Positions 1 to 7,666 of a stretch of 57,864 nucleotides of DNA are shown here, one piece after another (within the stretch, counting starts at the first letter, position 1; each line of letters starts with the position of its first letter). Where the stretch lies: the NCBI GenBank assembly GCA_016291085.1, contig JAEEVW010000021.1:1-57864 (forward strand), written 5' to 3'. The position numbers and the translations under genes are program-made. The DNA comes from Prevotella sp. GTDB lineage: Bacteria; Bacteroidota; Bacteroidia; Bacteroidales; Bacteroidaceae. Under the pieces are notes generated by a model. The model ran no database searches and was not told the DNA's origin. It saw only the letters and a list, made by a program, of their open reading frames with translations.

Positions 1-2
1 TC

Positions 3-731
3 ATCAAGGAGGCTGCCCTGCGCTCGGGCGTCAGTCAGGGCGTGATGCAGGCATGCTGGGACGCTGCCGGCGAGGTGATCAAGGCGTGGGCCACCGAGGG
101 CCACTCGGTAGCACTGCCCGGACTGGGTACCATGCGCTTCGGACTGCGCTCGAAGTCGGTGGAGAAGGTCGAGGACGTGAAGTCGAGCCTGATTACCAGC
201 CGCCGCATCATCTTCACCCCCGACGTAGACCTGAAGGACGAGCTGAAGAACACCGCCGTGCAGATTACCTGCTACGACCGCGACGGCAAGGAGGTGAAGC
301 GCGTGACCTCGACGGACGACGCAGAGGTGGAGGATCCTGAGGACACTGGTAACGAAAACGAAAACCAAAACCAAAACAGTGGTAGCGGTTCGGGTTCCGG
401 CAGCGGTGAAGGAAGTGGCAGTGGTTCAGGCAGTGGCACGGGCAGCATCACCACTGGCGTAGCAGCTCCGACCATTGGCGGTGAGGGTGCATTCACCACG
501 TCGACGCAGGTGACCATGAGCGGTCCTGACGGCGCTGAGATTCGCTACACCACCGACGGCTCGACACCTACGGCCAGCAGCACGCTGTACACCGAGCCTC
601 TCACCGTGAGCTCGTCGGTCACCCTGAAGGCCATCGCCATCAAGGACGGCCAGTCCAGTGAGGTGGCCACCAAGCAGTTCGTCAAGAACACCAGCGGTGG
701 CGACGATCCGAGCGGATTTGAGGGAGCGTAG
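3..731 (+). CDS. HU-like DNA-binding protein with C-terminal chitobiase-type domain (5' partial)
   Basis: The reading frame is open from the first complete codon, so the start lies before the window. The first ~95 residues look like the Bacteroidetes HU/IHF-like fold (motif LPGLGTMRFGLRSKS, then a basic SLITSRRIIFTPD strand). A low-complexity linker rich in Asn/Gln/Glu and then Gly-Ser follows. The last ~75 residues match a chitobiase/beta-hexosaminidase C-terminal type domain (IRYTTDGSTPTASSTLYTEP). Family knowledge: large HU-like proteins with such tails are common in Bacteroidales and are often followed by a smalltalk gene, as here. The role of the tail is unknown. A hairpin terminator follows the stop codon directly. 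Confidence 0.85.
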   Translation: MKEAALRSGVSQGVMQACWDAAGEVIKAWATEGHSVALPGLGTMRFGLRSKSVEKVEDVKSSLITSRRIIFTPDVDLKDELKNTAVQITCYDRDGKEVKRVTSTDDAEVEDPEDTGNENENQNQNSGSGSGSGSGEGSGSGSGSGTGSITTGVAAPTIGGEGAFTTSTQVTMSGPDGAEIRYTTDGSTPTASSTLYTEPLTVSSSVTLKAIAIKDGQSSEVATKQFVKNTSGGDDPSGFEGA

Positions 732-734
732 TTT

Positions 735-767
735 AAAAAGGTTTGGCCTCCGGGCCAACACCTTTTT
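735..767 (+). terminator. Intrinsic terminator of the HU-like gene
   Basis: An AAAAAGGT..TTGGCC arm pairs with GGCCAA..CCTTTTT across a TCC loop, with one small bulge. It starts four bases after the stop codon and ends in a T run. Confidence 0.7.
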
Positions 768-772
768 AGCTT

Positions 773-951
773 GAAGTTAACGAAGTTAGCGAAGTTATCG
801 CTTCGCTCGAAGTTCTCACACCTGAAGGTATGAGTGTGGCGTCGCAATAACGACAATAGAAACGAAAGCTGAAAAAGAGGTAACAATCAATCGCAAGAAC
901 TAACGTCGTTAACTTCGTTAACTTCGATAACTTCGAGCGAAGCGTTAACTT
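773..951. repeat. Inverted pair of 5 x 9-bp arrays flanking a mini-hairpin
   Basis: 773-817 holds five 9-bp units of the type GAAGTTAAC, one of them degenerate (GCTTCGCTC). 907-951 holds five units of the type CGTTAACTT, the reverse complement. The two arrays could pair as arms around an ~89-bp spacer. The spacer begins with a small hairpin at 815-834 (core ACCTGAAGGT) that recurs inside lpd at 30608-30627. The whole unit fills the gap between the HU-like gene and the smalltalk gene. No ORF of note is seen in it. Confidence 0.8.
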
Positions 952-980
952 CAGAAAATTGAATTAAACATTAAAAGCTT

Positions 981-1091
981 ATGAAAAAGAACAATTTTTG
1001 GGAGACGGTGATTCGCATAGCGATTGCGGCGCTGACCGCAGCGCTGACCGCGCTGGGAACAACGAGCTGCATGGGCTACGGTCCATTCTGA
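981..1091 (+). CDS. Smalltalk protein
   Basis: A 36-residue ORF with ATG shortly after an A/T-rich leader. The product starts MKKNNFWETV, has an Ala/Leu-rich membrane-like stretch (residues 13-26) and ends TTSCMGYGPF. This matches the smalltalk family: very short Bacteroidales proteins with a hydrophobic core and a late Cys, usually next to HU-like DNA-binding genes. Function is unknown. The late Cys after a hydrophobic segment suggests membrane association, possibly a lipoprotein-like end; that is inference. Confidence 0.75.
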   Translation: MKKNNFWETVIRIAIAALTAALTALGTTSCMGYGPF

Positions 1092-1095
1092 TATT

Positions 1096-1152
1096 CTACG
1101 GAGCCAAGGAGCCAAAGGAGAAAAAACTCCCCAAACTCCTAAAACTCCGTAG
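1096..1152. repeat. Palindromic array of GGAG/CTCC units
   Basis: GGAG occurs three times at 8-9 bp spacing (1100, 1108, 1117) and is followed by CTCC three times at 9-bp spacing (1127, 1136, 1145). The ends read CTACGGAG and CTCCGTAG, so the segment folds into one long hairpin just after the smalltalk stop codon. Confidence 0.7.
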
Positions 1153-1174
1153 ACAAAAGAAGAAAGAATGAAAG

Positions 1175-1211
1175 AATTCGGGCTGACGTGACGGTCAGTC
1201 CGAATTTTTTT
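1175..1211 (+). terminator. Intrinsic terminator downstream of smalltalk
   Basis: AATTCGG..CTGAC pairs with GTCAG.CCGAATT across a six-base loop, and eight T follow. It ends the HU-like/smalltalk transcript and isolates the next gene, which has its own promoter. Confidence 0.85.
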
Positions 1212-1222
1212 TGTGCTTTTAT

Positions 1223-1254
1223 TTTGCATTTTCGCTCGCTTATTCGTAACTTTG
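1223..1254 (+). promoter_or_regulatory. Bacteroidetes-type promoter
   Basis: -33 TTTG (1223-1226) and -7 TAACTTTG (1247-1254) are 20 bp apart, followed by CAGG. The start codon of the next gene is about 28 bp downstream. Confidence 0.7.
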
Positions 1255-1281
1255 CAGGCAGAAAACGTATAACGACTGATA

Positions 1282-2172
1282 ATGAATATGAAAAAAGTGA
1301 TTATGACGCTGGCAGCCGTCCTTTGCTGCACGATGTTCGTTTGGGCCCAAGATGCCCAGAAGGACAGGAACCGGAAGTACAATATCACGCTGGGTAACGT
1401 GCAATATGCCCACCACGACGAGAAGATGTCGGCTGACGAGGCTGTGGGCAAAATCATCAGCGGTGCGCTGACCGGCAAGGTGTCGGTCGAGGCCACCAAG
1501 TATGAGGAGGACGTGAAGAGCGCCATCATCAAGGGCCTGTCCAGCGCATACCGTTTCAACTATAACAACGGTCTGCTGAAGGTGGGGGATGTCGTCGAGG
1601 AAGGCAATATCGTGGTCGACGCCCTGATTACCAACATCCAGGCGACGTCGGACAGCCAAACCCTGAAGGACAAGGACGGCAAGGAGCATGTGACCACCTG
1701 GTACAAGGGTGCCGTCGAGGCCGTGCTGACCCTGAAGGATGCCAAGAGCGGCGAGGTCATCGACAATCCCACCGTGGGCGGATGGGGCTCGGGCAACTCG
1801 CAGTTCAGCACTTCCGACAAGGCCATCCTGGATGCCATCGCACATCTGTCGACTCACGTCAGCAACTACCTCAACAAGTACCGTCCGATTCAGGCTAACG
1901 TCATTGAGAGTGGTGCCGCCAAGAAGGACAAGCAGAAGGAACTGTACATCGACCTGGGCAGCAGCGAGGGTGCCTTCGAAGGTCTGTCGATGAATGTCTA
2001 CCAGGTGAAGAAGATTGCCGGTCGCGAGGCGAAGTCAAAGATTGGCAAGGTGAAGATTGAGGCCGTCGAGGGCGACGACATCAGCCGCTGCAAGGTGACG
2101 AGCGGTGCCAAGGACATCAAGGCAGCCCTCGATGCCGGCGAACAGCTGCGCGTACAGTCAGCTTCGCGCTGA
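1282..2172 (+). CDS. Exported protein of unknown function, CsgG/FlgT-like
   Basis: 296 residues. A signal peptide (residues 1-23, ending VWAQ) is followed by a region with a conserved-looking VEATKYEEDVKSAIIKGL helix and a domain around DALITNIQATSDSQ that resembles CsgG/LpoB-like periplasmic folds. The C-terminal ~75 residues (YIDLGSSEGAFEGLSMNVYQ) resemble the FlgT-C-type small beta domain. It is probably periplasmic or outer-membrane associated. ATG 1282 was chosen; ATG 1288 is equally possible. It is followed after 21 bp by another exported protein gene in the same direction, so the two likely form one transcript. Function not recognised. Confidence 0.7.
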   Translation: MNMKKVIMTLAAVLCCTMFVWAQDAQKDRNRKYNITLGNVQYAHHDEKMSADEAVGKIISGALTGKVSVEATKYEEDVKSAIIKGLSSAYRFNYNNGLLKVGDVVEEGNIVVDALITNIQATSDSQTLKDKDGKEHVTTWYKGAVEAVLTLKDAKSGEVIDNPTVGGWGSGNSQFSTSDKAILDAIAHLSTHVSNYLNKYRPIQANVIESGAAKKDKQKELYIDLGSSEGAFEGLSMNVYQVKKIAGREAKSKIGKVKIEAVEGDDISRCKVTSGAKDIKAALDAGEQLRVQSASR

Positions 2173-2193
2173 AAAATCAATAAAAAGGGAAAT

Positions 2194-3468
2194 ATGAATT
2201 ACTGTAGGAGAGAGAGAGTATTGCTCTTGCTGAGCATGATGACGGCGGGGCTGCTGTGGCCGGTGAAGGTGGCCGCACAGGACGCGACGGCAACGGACAG
2301 CGTGCGTACAGAGACCCGTGCAGAGGCGAAGGACAGCACGAAGACGCTGATGGGACGGCTCAAGCAGGTGCAGGCATACCTGGACGCGAAGGCACGCAAG
2401 AAGGTGGACCCCGCATACATCGAGGTTCCCGCGAAACCCTGGCGCGTGATGCTGCGCAGCAGGGCGAGTCTGGTGGACGTGACGTACGAAAACAGCATGA
2501 CAGAACCCGGCACGGGCGACCACATGGACTGGGACCTGCATTTTGCGCCCCCTACAGCGACGTCCATCGGGTTCTGGGTGGGCTATCGCGGTACGGGCAT
2601 CTCCTACTCGTTCCCCATCACCAAGAAATCGGGCCGCCAATTCTCGATCAGCAGCACGGGTGCGAAGTACGGCTTCAACTTCCGTCTGAGGCGGTTTAAT
2701 ACCGATGAAACGGACTATTCGACGGAAATCATCCAGGGCGACGAGGTGACGTTCGAGGACCATTCGTCAGGCAAAATAGCAGAGCCGGTATGGATCCGTT
2801 CGGTGTATGTGAACGGATACTACGTGTTCAACGGACGGCGCTATTCGCAGGCTGCCGCCTACAACCAGTCGGTCATCCAGCGCCGCTCGGCAGGCTCGTT
2901 CCTGGTGGGTGCCACGTGGTATCAGTCGTCGTTCGACTTCTCCGACAAGGCCAACAAACTGTTCATATTCTTCGGCAACAACGTGAACCGCATCAAGCTG
3001 CACCAGGCCAACATCGGTGTGGGCTACGGCTACAACTGGGTGCCGTTCCGCGGTTTCGTGGTGAACGCAATGGCCATGCCGACCATCAGCGTGTATAACC
3101 GCGTGAAGGTGTATAAATACAAGTCGAACTACGATTTCTTCGGTTCGCCTGAAGAGGTCGACGACTACGGCGAATGGAACCCCGAGACGCACACGTGGGC
3201 AAACGGAAAGGAGCAGAAGCCCCTGGAGATGGACCTTACGGACGTCGAGAAATGGTACGGCGACCTGGACCTGTGGGGTGATGTAGAGGACGTGACATAC
3301 AGCATGCTGAAACTGAACGTCGACCTGCGCGTGGGTATTGCCTACAACTGGAAGGACTGGTTCGTCGGTCTGCAGGCGCAATTCAACAACTTCAACTACA
3401 CCAAGGAAGCGTGCAAGGTGAACCTCTTCGACGCCTGGGCACGTTTCTCGCTGGGCATGAGGCTGTGA
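2194..3468 (+). CDS. DUF4421-family outer-membrane beta-barrel protein
   Basis: 424 residues, signal peptide to about residue 28 (KVAAQ). From about residue 80 the sequence alternates like a beta-barrel, with strands such as VGYRGTGISYSFPI, FNFRLRRFN and IGVGYGYNWVPFRG and a final strand ending in aromatic/Leu residues (ARFSLGMRL), typical of outer-membrane proteins. The layout fits the Bacteroidetes DUF4421 family of unknown function. It probably shares the promoter at 1223-1254 with the preceding exported protein gene. Confidence 0.7.
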   Translation: MNYCRRERVLLLLSMMTAGLLWPVKVAAQDATATDSVRTETRAEAKDSTKTLMGRLKQVQAYLDAKARKKVDPAYIEVPAKPWRVMLRSRASLVDVTYENSMTEPGTGDHMDWDLHFAPPTATSIGFWVGYRGTGISYSFPITKKSGRQFSISSTGAKYGFNFRLRRFNTDETDYSTEIIQGDEVTFEDHSSGKIAEPVWIRSVYVNGYYVFNGRRYSQAAAYNQSVIQRRSAGSFLVGATWYQSSFDFSDKANKLFIFFGNNVNRIKLHQANIGVGYGYNWVPFRGFVVNAMAMPTISVYNRVKVYKYKSNYDFFGSPEEVDDYGEWNPETHTWANGKEQKPLEMDLTDVEKWYGDLDLWGDVEDVTYSMLKLNVDLRVGIAYNWKDWFVGLQAQFNNFNYTKEACKVNLFDAWARFSLGMRL

Positions 3469-3505
3469 CAGCGGCTGGCGCTGTACGGAAAAATCGTAAG
3501 GGAAA

Positions 3506-5119
3506 TCAGGGCGTAAGGCCCATCTGGCGGGCTTTCTCCATCAACAGTTGCATGAGGGGTTCGCGCTCGTTCTCGACACGGTTGTCGAGGACGGCATCTT
3601 TCAGATACTGCTTCAGCACTCCCACCTCGCGCGAGGGCTGCAGGTGGAACATCTGCATAATCTCGTTGCCGTCGATGACGGGCTGAAGCAGACGTTTGTA
3701 GTCTTTCTCGACGAGGTCGGCGAGTTTTTCACGTACCATGCGGAAATTCTCGAGGAACAGGCGCTTCTTGACCTCGTTCTTCGACGTGATATCGGCCTCG
3801 CAGAGCACCATGAGGTCGTCGATGTAGTCGCCGGCATCGTTCAGCAGGCGGCGCACGGCGGAGTCGGTAACCTCGCTGTCGGCAATGACCTGCGGGCGCA
3901 TGTGGAGATCGACGAGCAGCTGCACCTGGCGCATCTCAGCACCCATGGGGAGCTTCAGGCGACGGAAAATCTGGGGCACCATCTTGGCCCCGATGTTATT
4001 ATGGTTGTGGAAGGTCCACCCCACCCCAGGCTCCCAACGCTTCGACTTGGTCTTGCCGATGTCGTGCAGCAGAGCGGCCCAGCGGAGCCACAGTGTTGAA
4101 TGTTGAATGTTGAGTGTTGAATGATTCTCGCTTTGCTGCGATGAAGAATTTTCCAATGAAGAATTAATTCCTAATTCATCATTTTTCATCGCCGTAGGCG
4201 ACCATTCCTCATTCCACATTCCACATTCCACATTTTTACAAACGTTCTCAAGCACTTCGAGGGAGTGGTAGAAGTTGTTCTTATGTGCGCGGCCGTCGCG
4301 ACGCTCGACGATGTCGAGGGCGGCGACTTCAGGCAGGATAATCTGCAGGAGCCCCGAGCGCTGCAGGTATTCGAAACCGATGCTGGGATGCGGCGAGAGC
4401 ATGATTTTGTTGAGCTCGACGGCGATGCGCTCGCCACTGACAATTTTTATGCGCGAGGCCATGCGCTGAAGACCCGCGAAGGTCTCCTCCTCGATCTGGA
4501 AGTTCAGCTGGGTAGCGAAACGGATGCAGCGCATCATGCGCAGGGGATCGTCGGAGAACGTCACCTCAGGGTCGAGGGGCGTGGCGATGATACCGTCCTC
4601 GAGGTCGGCAATGCCGTTGAAGGGGTCGACGAGTTCACCGAAACGACTGCTGTTCAGACAGATAGCCATCGCATTGATGGTGAAGTCGCGGCGATTCTGG
4701 TCGTCCTCGAGGGTACCATCCTCGACAATGGGCTTGCGTGAGTCGTGGCTGTAGCTCTCCTTTCTCGCACCCACAAACTCGACTTCGATTTGAGAATTGA
4801 GAGTTGAGAATTCTCCATTCTCAATTATTTTAACTTGCGCCGTACCGAAATTCTTGAACACGGAGAGGTGGGCACGACGACCCAGCTCGCGCTTCAGTTC
4901 CTTAGCCACCGAAATACCGCTACCCACGACGACAACATCGATATCGTCGGAGGGACGCTCGAGGAAGATGTCGCGCACATAGCCTCCCACGACGTAGCAT
5001 TCCACCCCCAGACGGTCGGCTACACGACTAATCTGGTGGAAGATATCCTTGTCTAAAATCTTCGCTAATGCTGCGTCGGAATAGAGTTTCATTTGCGTTG
5101 TATCAAGAATTGTGGGCAC
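3506..5119 (-). CDS. CCA-adding/poly(A) polymerase-family nucleotidyltransferase with HD domain
   Basis: 537 residues. The N-terminal nucleotidyltransferase head has VGGYVRDIFL and the DIDVVVVG acidic pair. An RNA-binding middle region follows (RMMRCIRFATQL), then an HD domain (LLHDIGKTKSKRWE). Family role: adds or repairs the tRNA 3' CCA end, or polyadenylates RNA. The protein is longer than usual because two stretches are encoded by low-complexity repeats inserted in frame: about residues 99-110 (DNA 4790-4830) and about residues 293-343 (DNA 4094-4240), the second immediately before the HD motif. A -7 TACTTTTG element lies upstream on the minus strand. No neighbour shares its direction. 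Confidence 0.9.
   Translation of the reverse strand: MPTILDTTQMKLYSDAALAKILDKDIFHQISRVADRLGVECYVVGGYVRDIFLERPSDDIDVVVVGSGISVAKELKRELGRRAHLSVFKNFGTAQVKIIENGEFSTLNSQIEVEFVGARKESYSHDSRKPIVEDGTLEDDQNRRDFTINAMAICLNSSRFGELVDPFNGIADLEDGIIATPLDPEVTFSDDPLRMMRCIRFATQLNFQIEEETFAGLQRMASRIKIVSGERIAVELNKIMLSPHPSIGFEYLQRSGLLQIILPEVAALDIVERRDGRAHKNNFYHSLEVLENVCKNVECGMWNEEWSPTAMKNDELGINSSLENSSSQQSENHSTLNIQHSTLWLRWAALLHDIGKTKSKRWEPGVGWTFHNHNNIGAKMVPQIFRRLKLPMGAEMRQVQLLVDLHMRPQVIADSEVTDSAVRRLLNDAGDYIDDLMVLCEADITSKNEVKKRLFLENFRMVREKLADLVEKDYKRLLQPVIDGNEIMQMFHLQPSREVGVLKQYLKDAVLDNRVENEREPLMQLLMEKARQMGLTP
4094..4230. repeat. Paired 4 x 7-bp arrays inside the nucleotidyltransferase gene
   Basis: 4094-4121 is four units of TGTTGAA (one TGTTGAG). 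4203-4230 is four units of CATTCCA (one CATTCCT), nearly the reverse complement of the first. The 81-bp spacer has further mirrored GATGAAGAATT / AATTCATC blocks and a CGCC-GTA-GGCG mini-hairpin. The segment is translated in frame as a Ser/Asn-rich insertion before the HD domain. Confidence 0.85.
4790..4830. repeat. TTGAGAA array with inverted tail inside the same gene
   Basis: Three 7-bp units TTGAGAA/TTGAGAG/TTGAGAA are followed directly by TTCTCCA and TTCTCAA, so the array folds on itself. It is translated as part of the head domain (ENGEFSTLNSQI). The same unit forms arrays at 30585-30605 and 43375-43402. Confidence 0.8.
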
Positions 5120-5169
5120 AAAAGTACAAAAAAAATAGCGTTATGTGGGCATATTTAATTTTTTTTCAC

Positions 5170-5177
5170 TATCTTTG
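5170..5177 (+). promoter_or_regulatory. -7 promoter element of the PAP2 phosphatase gene
   Basis: TATCTTTG followed by CACCC, 35 bp before the ATG. It matches the Bacteroidetes TAnnTTTG element. Confidence 0.65.
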
Positions 5178-5212
5178 CACCCAAAATACTATTATTTATT
5201 AATAAGGAACGT

Positions 5213-7054
5213 ATGAAAACAAAACTATTACTAGCTCTCACACTTGTCTGCATGGCAGTAACGGCCAGCGCTGACAACAACAGCGACATGGAGCCGCTGA
5301 CACTCACCGTGCCTGAGATGAAGGCAGAGCTGGTGCCCGTCACCACACACAAGGCAAATCCCTTTGGCCGAATGGAGATGAAGGCCACGAGTTACGCCAG
5401 TGCCGACGGATGGAAGCCCGACTTCGATTTCTTCAAGTCGAAGACCAATCCGGGCACGAAGCCTTACAAGTTCATGGACGAGCTGACGTTCGTGGGCGTG
5501 CCCCTGTTTGTGGCCGGTATAGCCATCAAGGGCGACAAGGCGATGTTTGCACAGAACAACAAGGACGGCAAGAAGAATACACAGCTGCTGACTGACTTCA
5601 AGACCAGCATTGACGATTATACACAGTATTTCGGTCCGGTGATGACCGTCGGTCTGAAGCTGGGCGGATACGAGGGACGTAGCGACTGGCCTAGACTGCT
5701 GGCCAGCGCCGGTATGTCGTATGCCATCATGGCTGCACTCGTAAACGGCATCAAGTATACTGCCAAGGAGATGCGCCCCGACGGCTCGTCAGCCAACTCG
5801 TGGCCCTCGGGACACACGGCAACGTCGTTCGTCGGTGCCACGCTGCTGCACAAGGAGTACGGTCTGACCCGTTCGCCCTGGTTCTCGATAGCCGGCTACG
5901 GTGTGGCTACGGCCACGGGTGTGATGCGCGTGCTGAACAACCGCCACTGGGTGAGCGACATCATGTCGGGAGCCGGTATCGGTATCATGTCGACGGAGCT
6001 GGGCTATGCCCTGTGCGACCTGATGTTCAAGGGCAAGGGTCTGTTGCGCAACGACCTGGAGGTGGACTTGGATAATCCCTCGTTCTTCAGCATCTCGATG
6101 GGTCTCGGACTGGGCGGCAAGGACCTGGACATCAACACGCTGGACGACCTGCAGGACAAGGAACTGCATGGCATTTCAGAAGAAGATGCCGCGTTACTGA
6201 AAGGCAACTCCGAGTTCAATGAGACCATTGACTTCCGTGCTGCTACGGTGGTGGATGCCGAGGGTGCCTACTTCTTCAACAAATACATCGGTATCGGCGG
6301 ACGCTTCCGCGTGAGAGCCATGTCGGCCAAGTCGTTCGGTAAATATGCCGACATCTCTGCCGAGGATGCCAACTACGTATGGACCGACCCCGAAGCTTCA
6401 ATCAGCGAAATATACAAGAACTCTAATTATCCCGGACAGCCCTTGACAACGGACATCATCAATCAGGGAGGCGCACCTATCACTGAATTGAATGGTATCG
6501 TCAAGAGTGACCACCTGACAGAGCTGACAGCCAGCGTAGGACTCTATGTCAACATCCCGCTGACAAAGCGCCTGGCATTAGGCACCAAGGCACTCATCGG
6601 ACGCTCGTTCATGCAGGAAATGGATATCGACGGCCACGCAGAGGGTAACGTCAAGGACATCGACTACGGTATGATTATCGAGAAAGGCGACGTGACCTAT
6701 CTGGGCTTAGAGAACCCCGTCAGCACGGGTGAGAAATACACTGCCGACTGGGACTACTTGACACTGGGTGCTGCCAGCGCCACATCGTGGGGCACTGGCA
6801 TCTCGCTGACCTACCGCTATAAGTCGAACTTCGCATGGAAGGTGTTCTGCGACTACGACTACTCGGAGAAGACCTACACGCTGACCTACAATCCGCTCAA
6901 CTTCCTGAGACAAGGACTGACGCAGGATGCTTATACACTGGTCGCCAACAGAGAAGTGTCGAACGTAGCCTACGACATGGATCCGTATGTGTATAAGAAA
7001 GACAAGAAGATGCACTATTGGACTATCGGACTATCGTTCATGGTGAACCTTTGA
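5213..7054 (+). CDS. PAP2-superfamily phosphatase with C-terminal outer-membrane-like domain
   Basis: 613 residues, signal peptide to about residue 21. The PAP2 acid phosphatase core is complete: K181-x6-R188-P189, PSGH at 198-201, and R239-x5-H245-x3-D249 in the RVLNNRHWVSD segment. Family role: dephosphorylation of lipid phosphates or pyrophosphates in the envelope, with the histidine of PSGH as part of the catalytic set. Residues ~290-613 alternate in polarity, with aromatic-rich strands and a final strand ending FMVNL, suggesting a beta-barrel. A fusion of this kind would anchor the enzyme in the outer membrane. The substrate cannot be told from sequence. The stop codon is followed directly by a TTGAACA array. 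Confidence 0.8.
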   Translation: MKTKLLLALTLVCMAVTASADNNSDMEPLTLTVPEMKAELVPVTTHKANPFGRMEMKATSYASADGWKPDFDFFKSKTNPGTKPYKFMDELTFVGVPLFVAGIAIKGDKAMFAQNNKDGKKNTQLLTDFKTSIDDYTQYFGPVMTVGLKLGGYEGRSDWPRLLASAGMSYAIMAALVNGIKYTAKEMRPDGSSANSWPSGHTATSFVGATLLHKEYGLTRSPWFSIAGYGVATATGVMRVLNNRHWVSDIMSGAGIGIMSTELGYALCDLMFKGKGLLRNDLEVDLDNPSFFSISMGLGLGGKDLDINTLDDLQDKELHGISEEDAALLKGNSEFNETIDFRAATVVDAEGAYFFNKYIGIGGRFRVRAMSAKSFGKYADISAEDANYVWTDPEASISEIYKNSNYPGQPLTTDIINQGGAPITELNGIVKSDHLTELTASVGLYVNIPLTKRLALGTKALIGRSFMQEMDIDGHAEGNVKDIDYGMIIEKGDVTYLGLENPVSTGEKYTADWDYLTLGAASATSWGTGISLTYRYKSNFAWKVFCDYDYSEKTYTLTYNPLNFLRQGLTQDAYTLVANREVSNVAYDMDPYVYKKDKKMHYWTIGLSFMVNL

Positions 7055-7078
7055 ACATTGAACATTGAACATTGAACA
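7051..7078. repeat. 4 x 7-bp TTGAACA array at a gene junction
   Basis: Four perfect copies of TTGAACA. The first overlaps the PAP2 stop codon and the last overlaps the possible TTG start codon of the next gene. Confidence 0.9.
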
Positions 7079-7638
7079 TTAAATTGACACCGCAAGAAGA
7101 AAAGACCAACCGCCAGTTTGAGCAGACCATCGGTGAATGCCGCACGCTGTTCGAGAAGAAGCTCCACGACTACGGGGCTTCGTGGCGTATTCTGCGACCC
7201 TCGTCGCTGACCGACCAGCTGTTTATCAAGGCTAAGCGCATACGCTCGCTGGAAATCAAGAAGGAGTCGCTGGTGGGCGAAGGCATCAGACCAGAGTTCA
7301 TCGCACTCATCAACTACGGCATTGTGGGCCTCATCCAGATATACAACGGATTCAGCGATACAGTGGACATCACCGTCGACGAGGCCATGAAGCTGTACGA
7401 CAAGTATGCCAACGAGGCCCTGGAGCTGATGAAACGCAAGAACCACGACTACGACGAGGCGTGGCGAGGCATGAGGGTCAGCTCGTATACCGACTTCATT
7501 CTGACGAAGATTGAGCGCATCAAGGAAATCGAGAACCTGGGTGGCGAGACGCTGGTCTCGGAGGGTATCGACGCCAACTACATGGACATCATCAACTATG
7601 CCGTGTTTGGAGCGATCAAGTTAGGAGAGAAGGAGTAA
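7072..7638 (+). CDS. DUF1599 domain-containing protein
   Basis: 188 residues. Two copies of a helical motif are visible: KLHDYGASWRILRPSSLTDQ (about residues 26-45) and KNHDYDEAWRGMRVSSYTDF (about 123-142). Each is followed by a KIxRI..E helix and a G(I/E)...INY segment, the pattern of DUF1599. Function is unknown; the fold has been compared with nucleotide pyrophosphohydrolases. No ATG is available. TTG 7072, inside the 7-bp array, or TTG 7084 is the likely start. The gene ends within a 15-bp repeat that also carries the start of the next gene, so the genes are tightly coupled. Confidence 0.8.
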   Translation: MNIKLTPQEEKTNRQFEQTIGECRTLFEKKLHDYGASWRILRPSSLTDQLFIKAKRIRSLEIKKESLVGEGIRPEFIALINYGIVGLIQIYNGFSDTVDITVDEAMKLYDKYANEALELMKRKNHDYDEAWRGMRVSSYTDFILTKIERIKEIENLGGETLVSEGIDANYMDIINYAVFGAIKLGEKE

Positions 7639-7666
7639 GGAGAGAAGGAGTAAGGAGAGAAGGAGT
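7622..7666. repeat. 15-bp direct repeat spanning stop codon, RBS and next start
   Basis: The unit AGGAGAGAAGGAGTA occurs about three times, the last ending TTG. The first copy supplies the TAA stop of DUF1599. The last copies supply GGAG ribosome-binding sequence and the TTG start of the next gene. Confidence 0.85.

Noticed and set aside
350..450. Asn/Gln and Gly/Ser repeats in the HU-like protein as another locked array
   Set aside because: The unit length is irregular (codon-level repeats) and this is a common type of interdomain linker.
3511..4754. Long plus-strand ORFs opposite the nucleotidyltransferase gene
   Set aside because: They are antisense shadows in GC-rich coding sequence; no family motif or ribosome site was seen.
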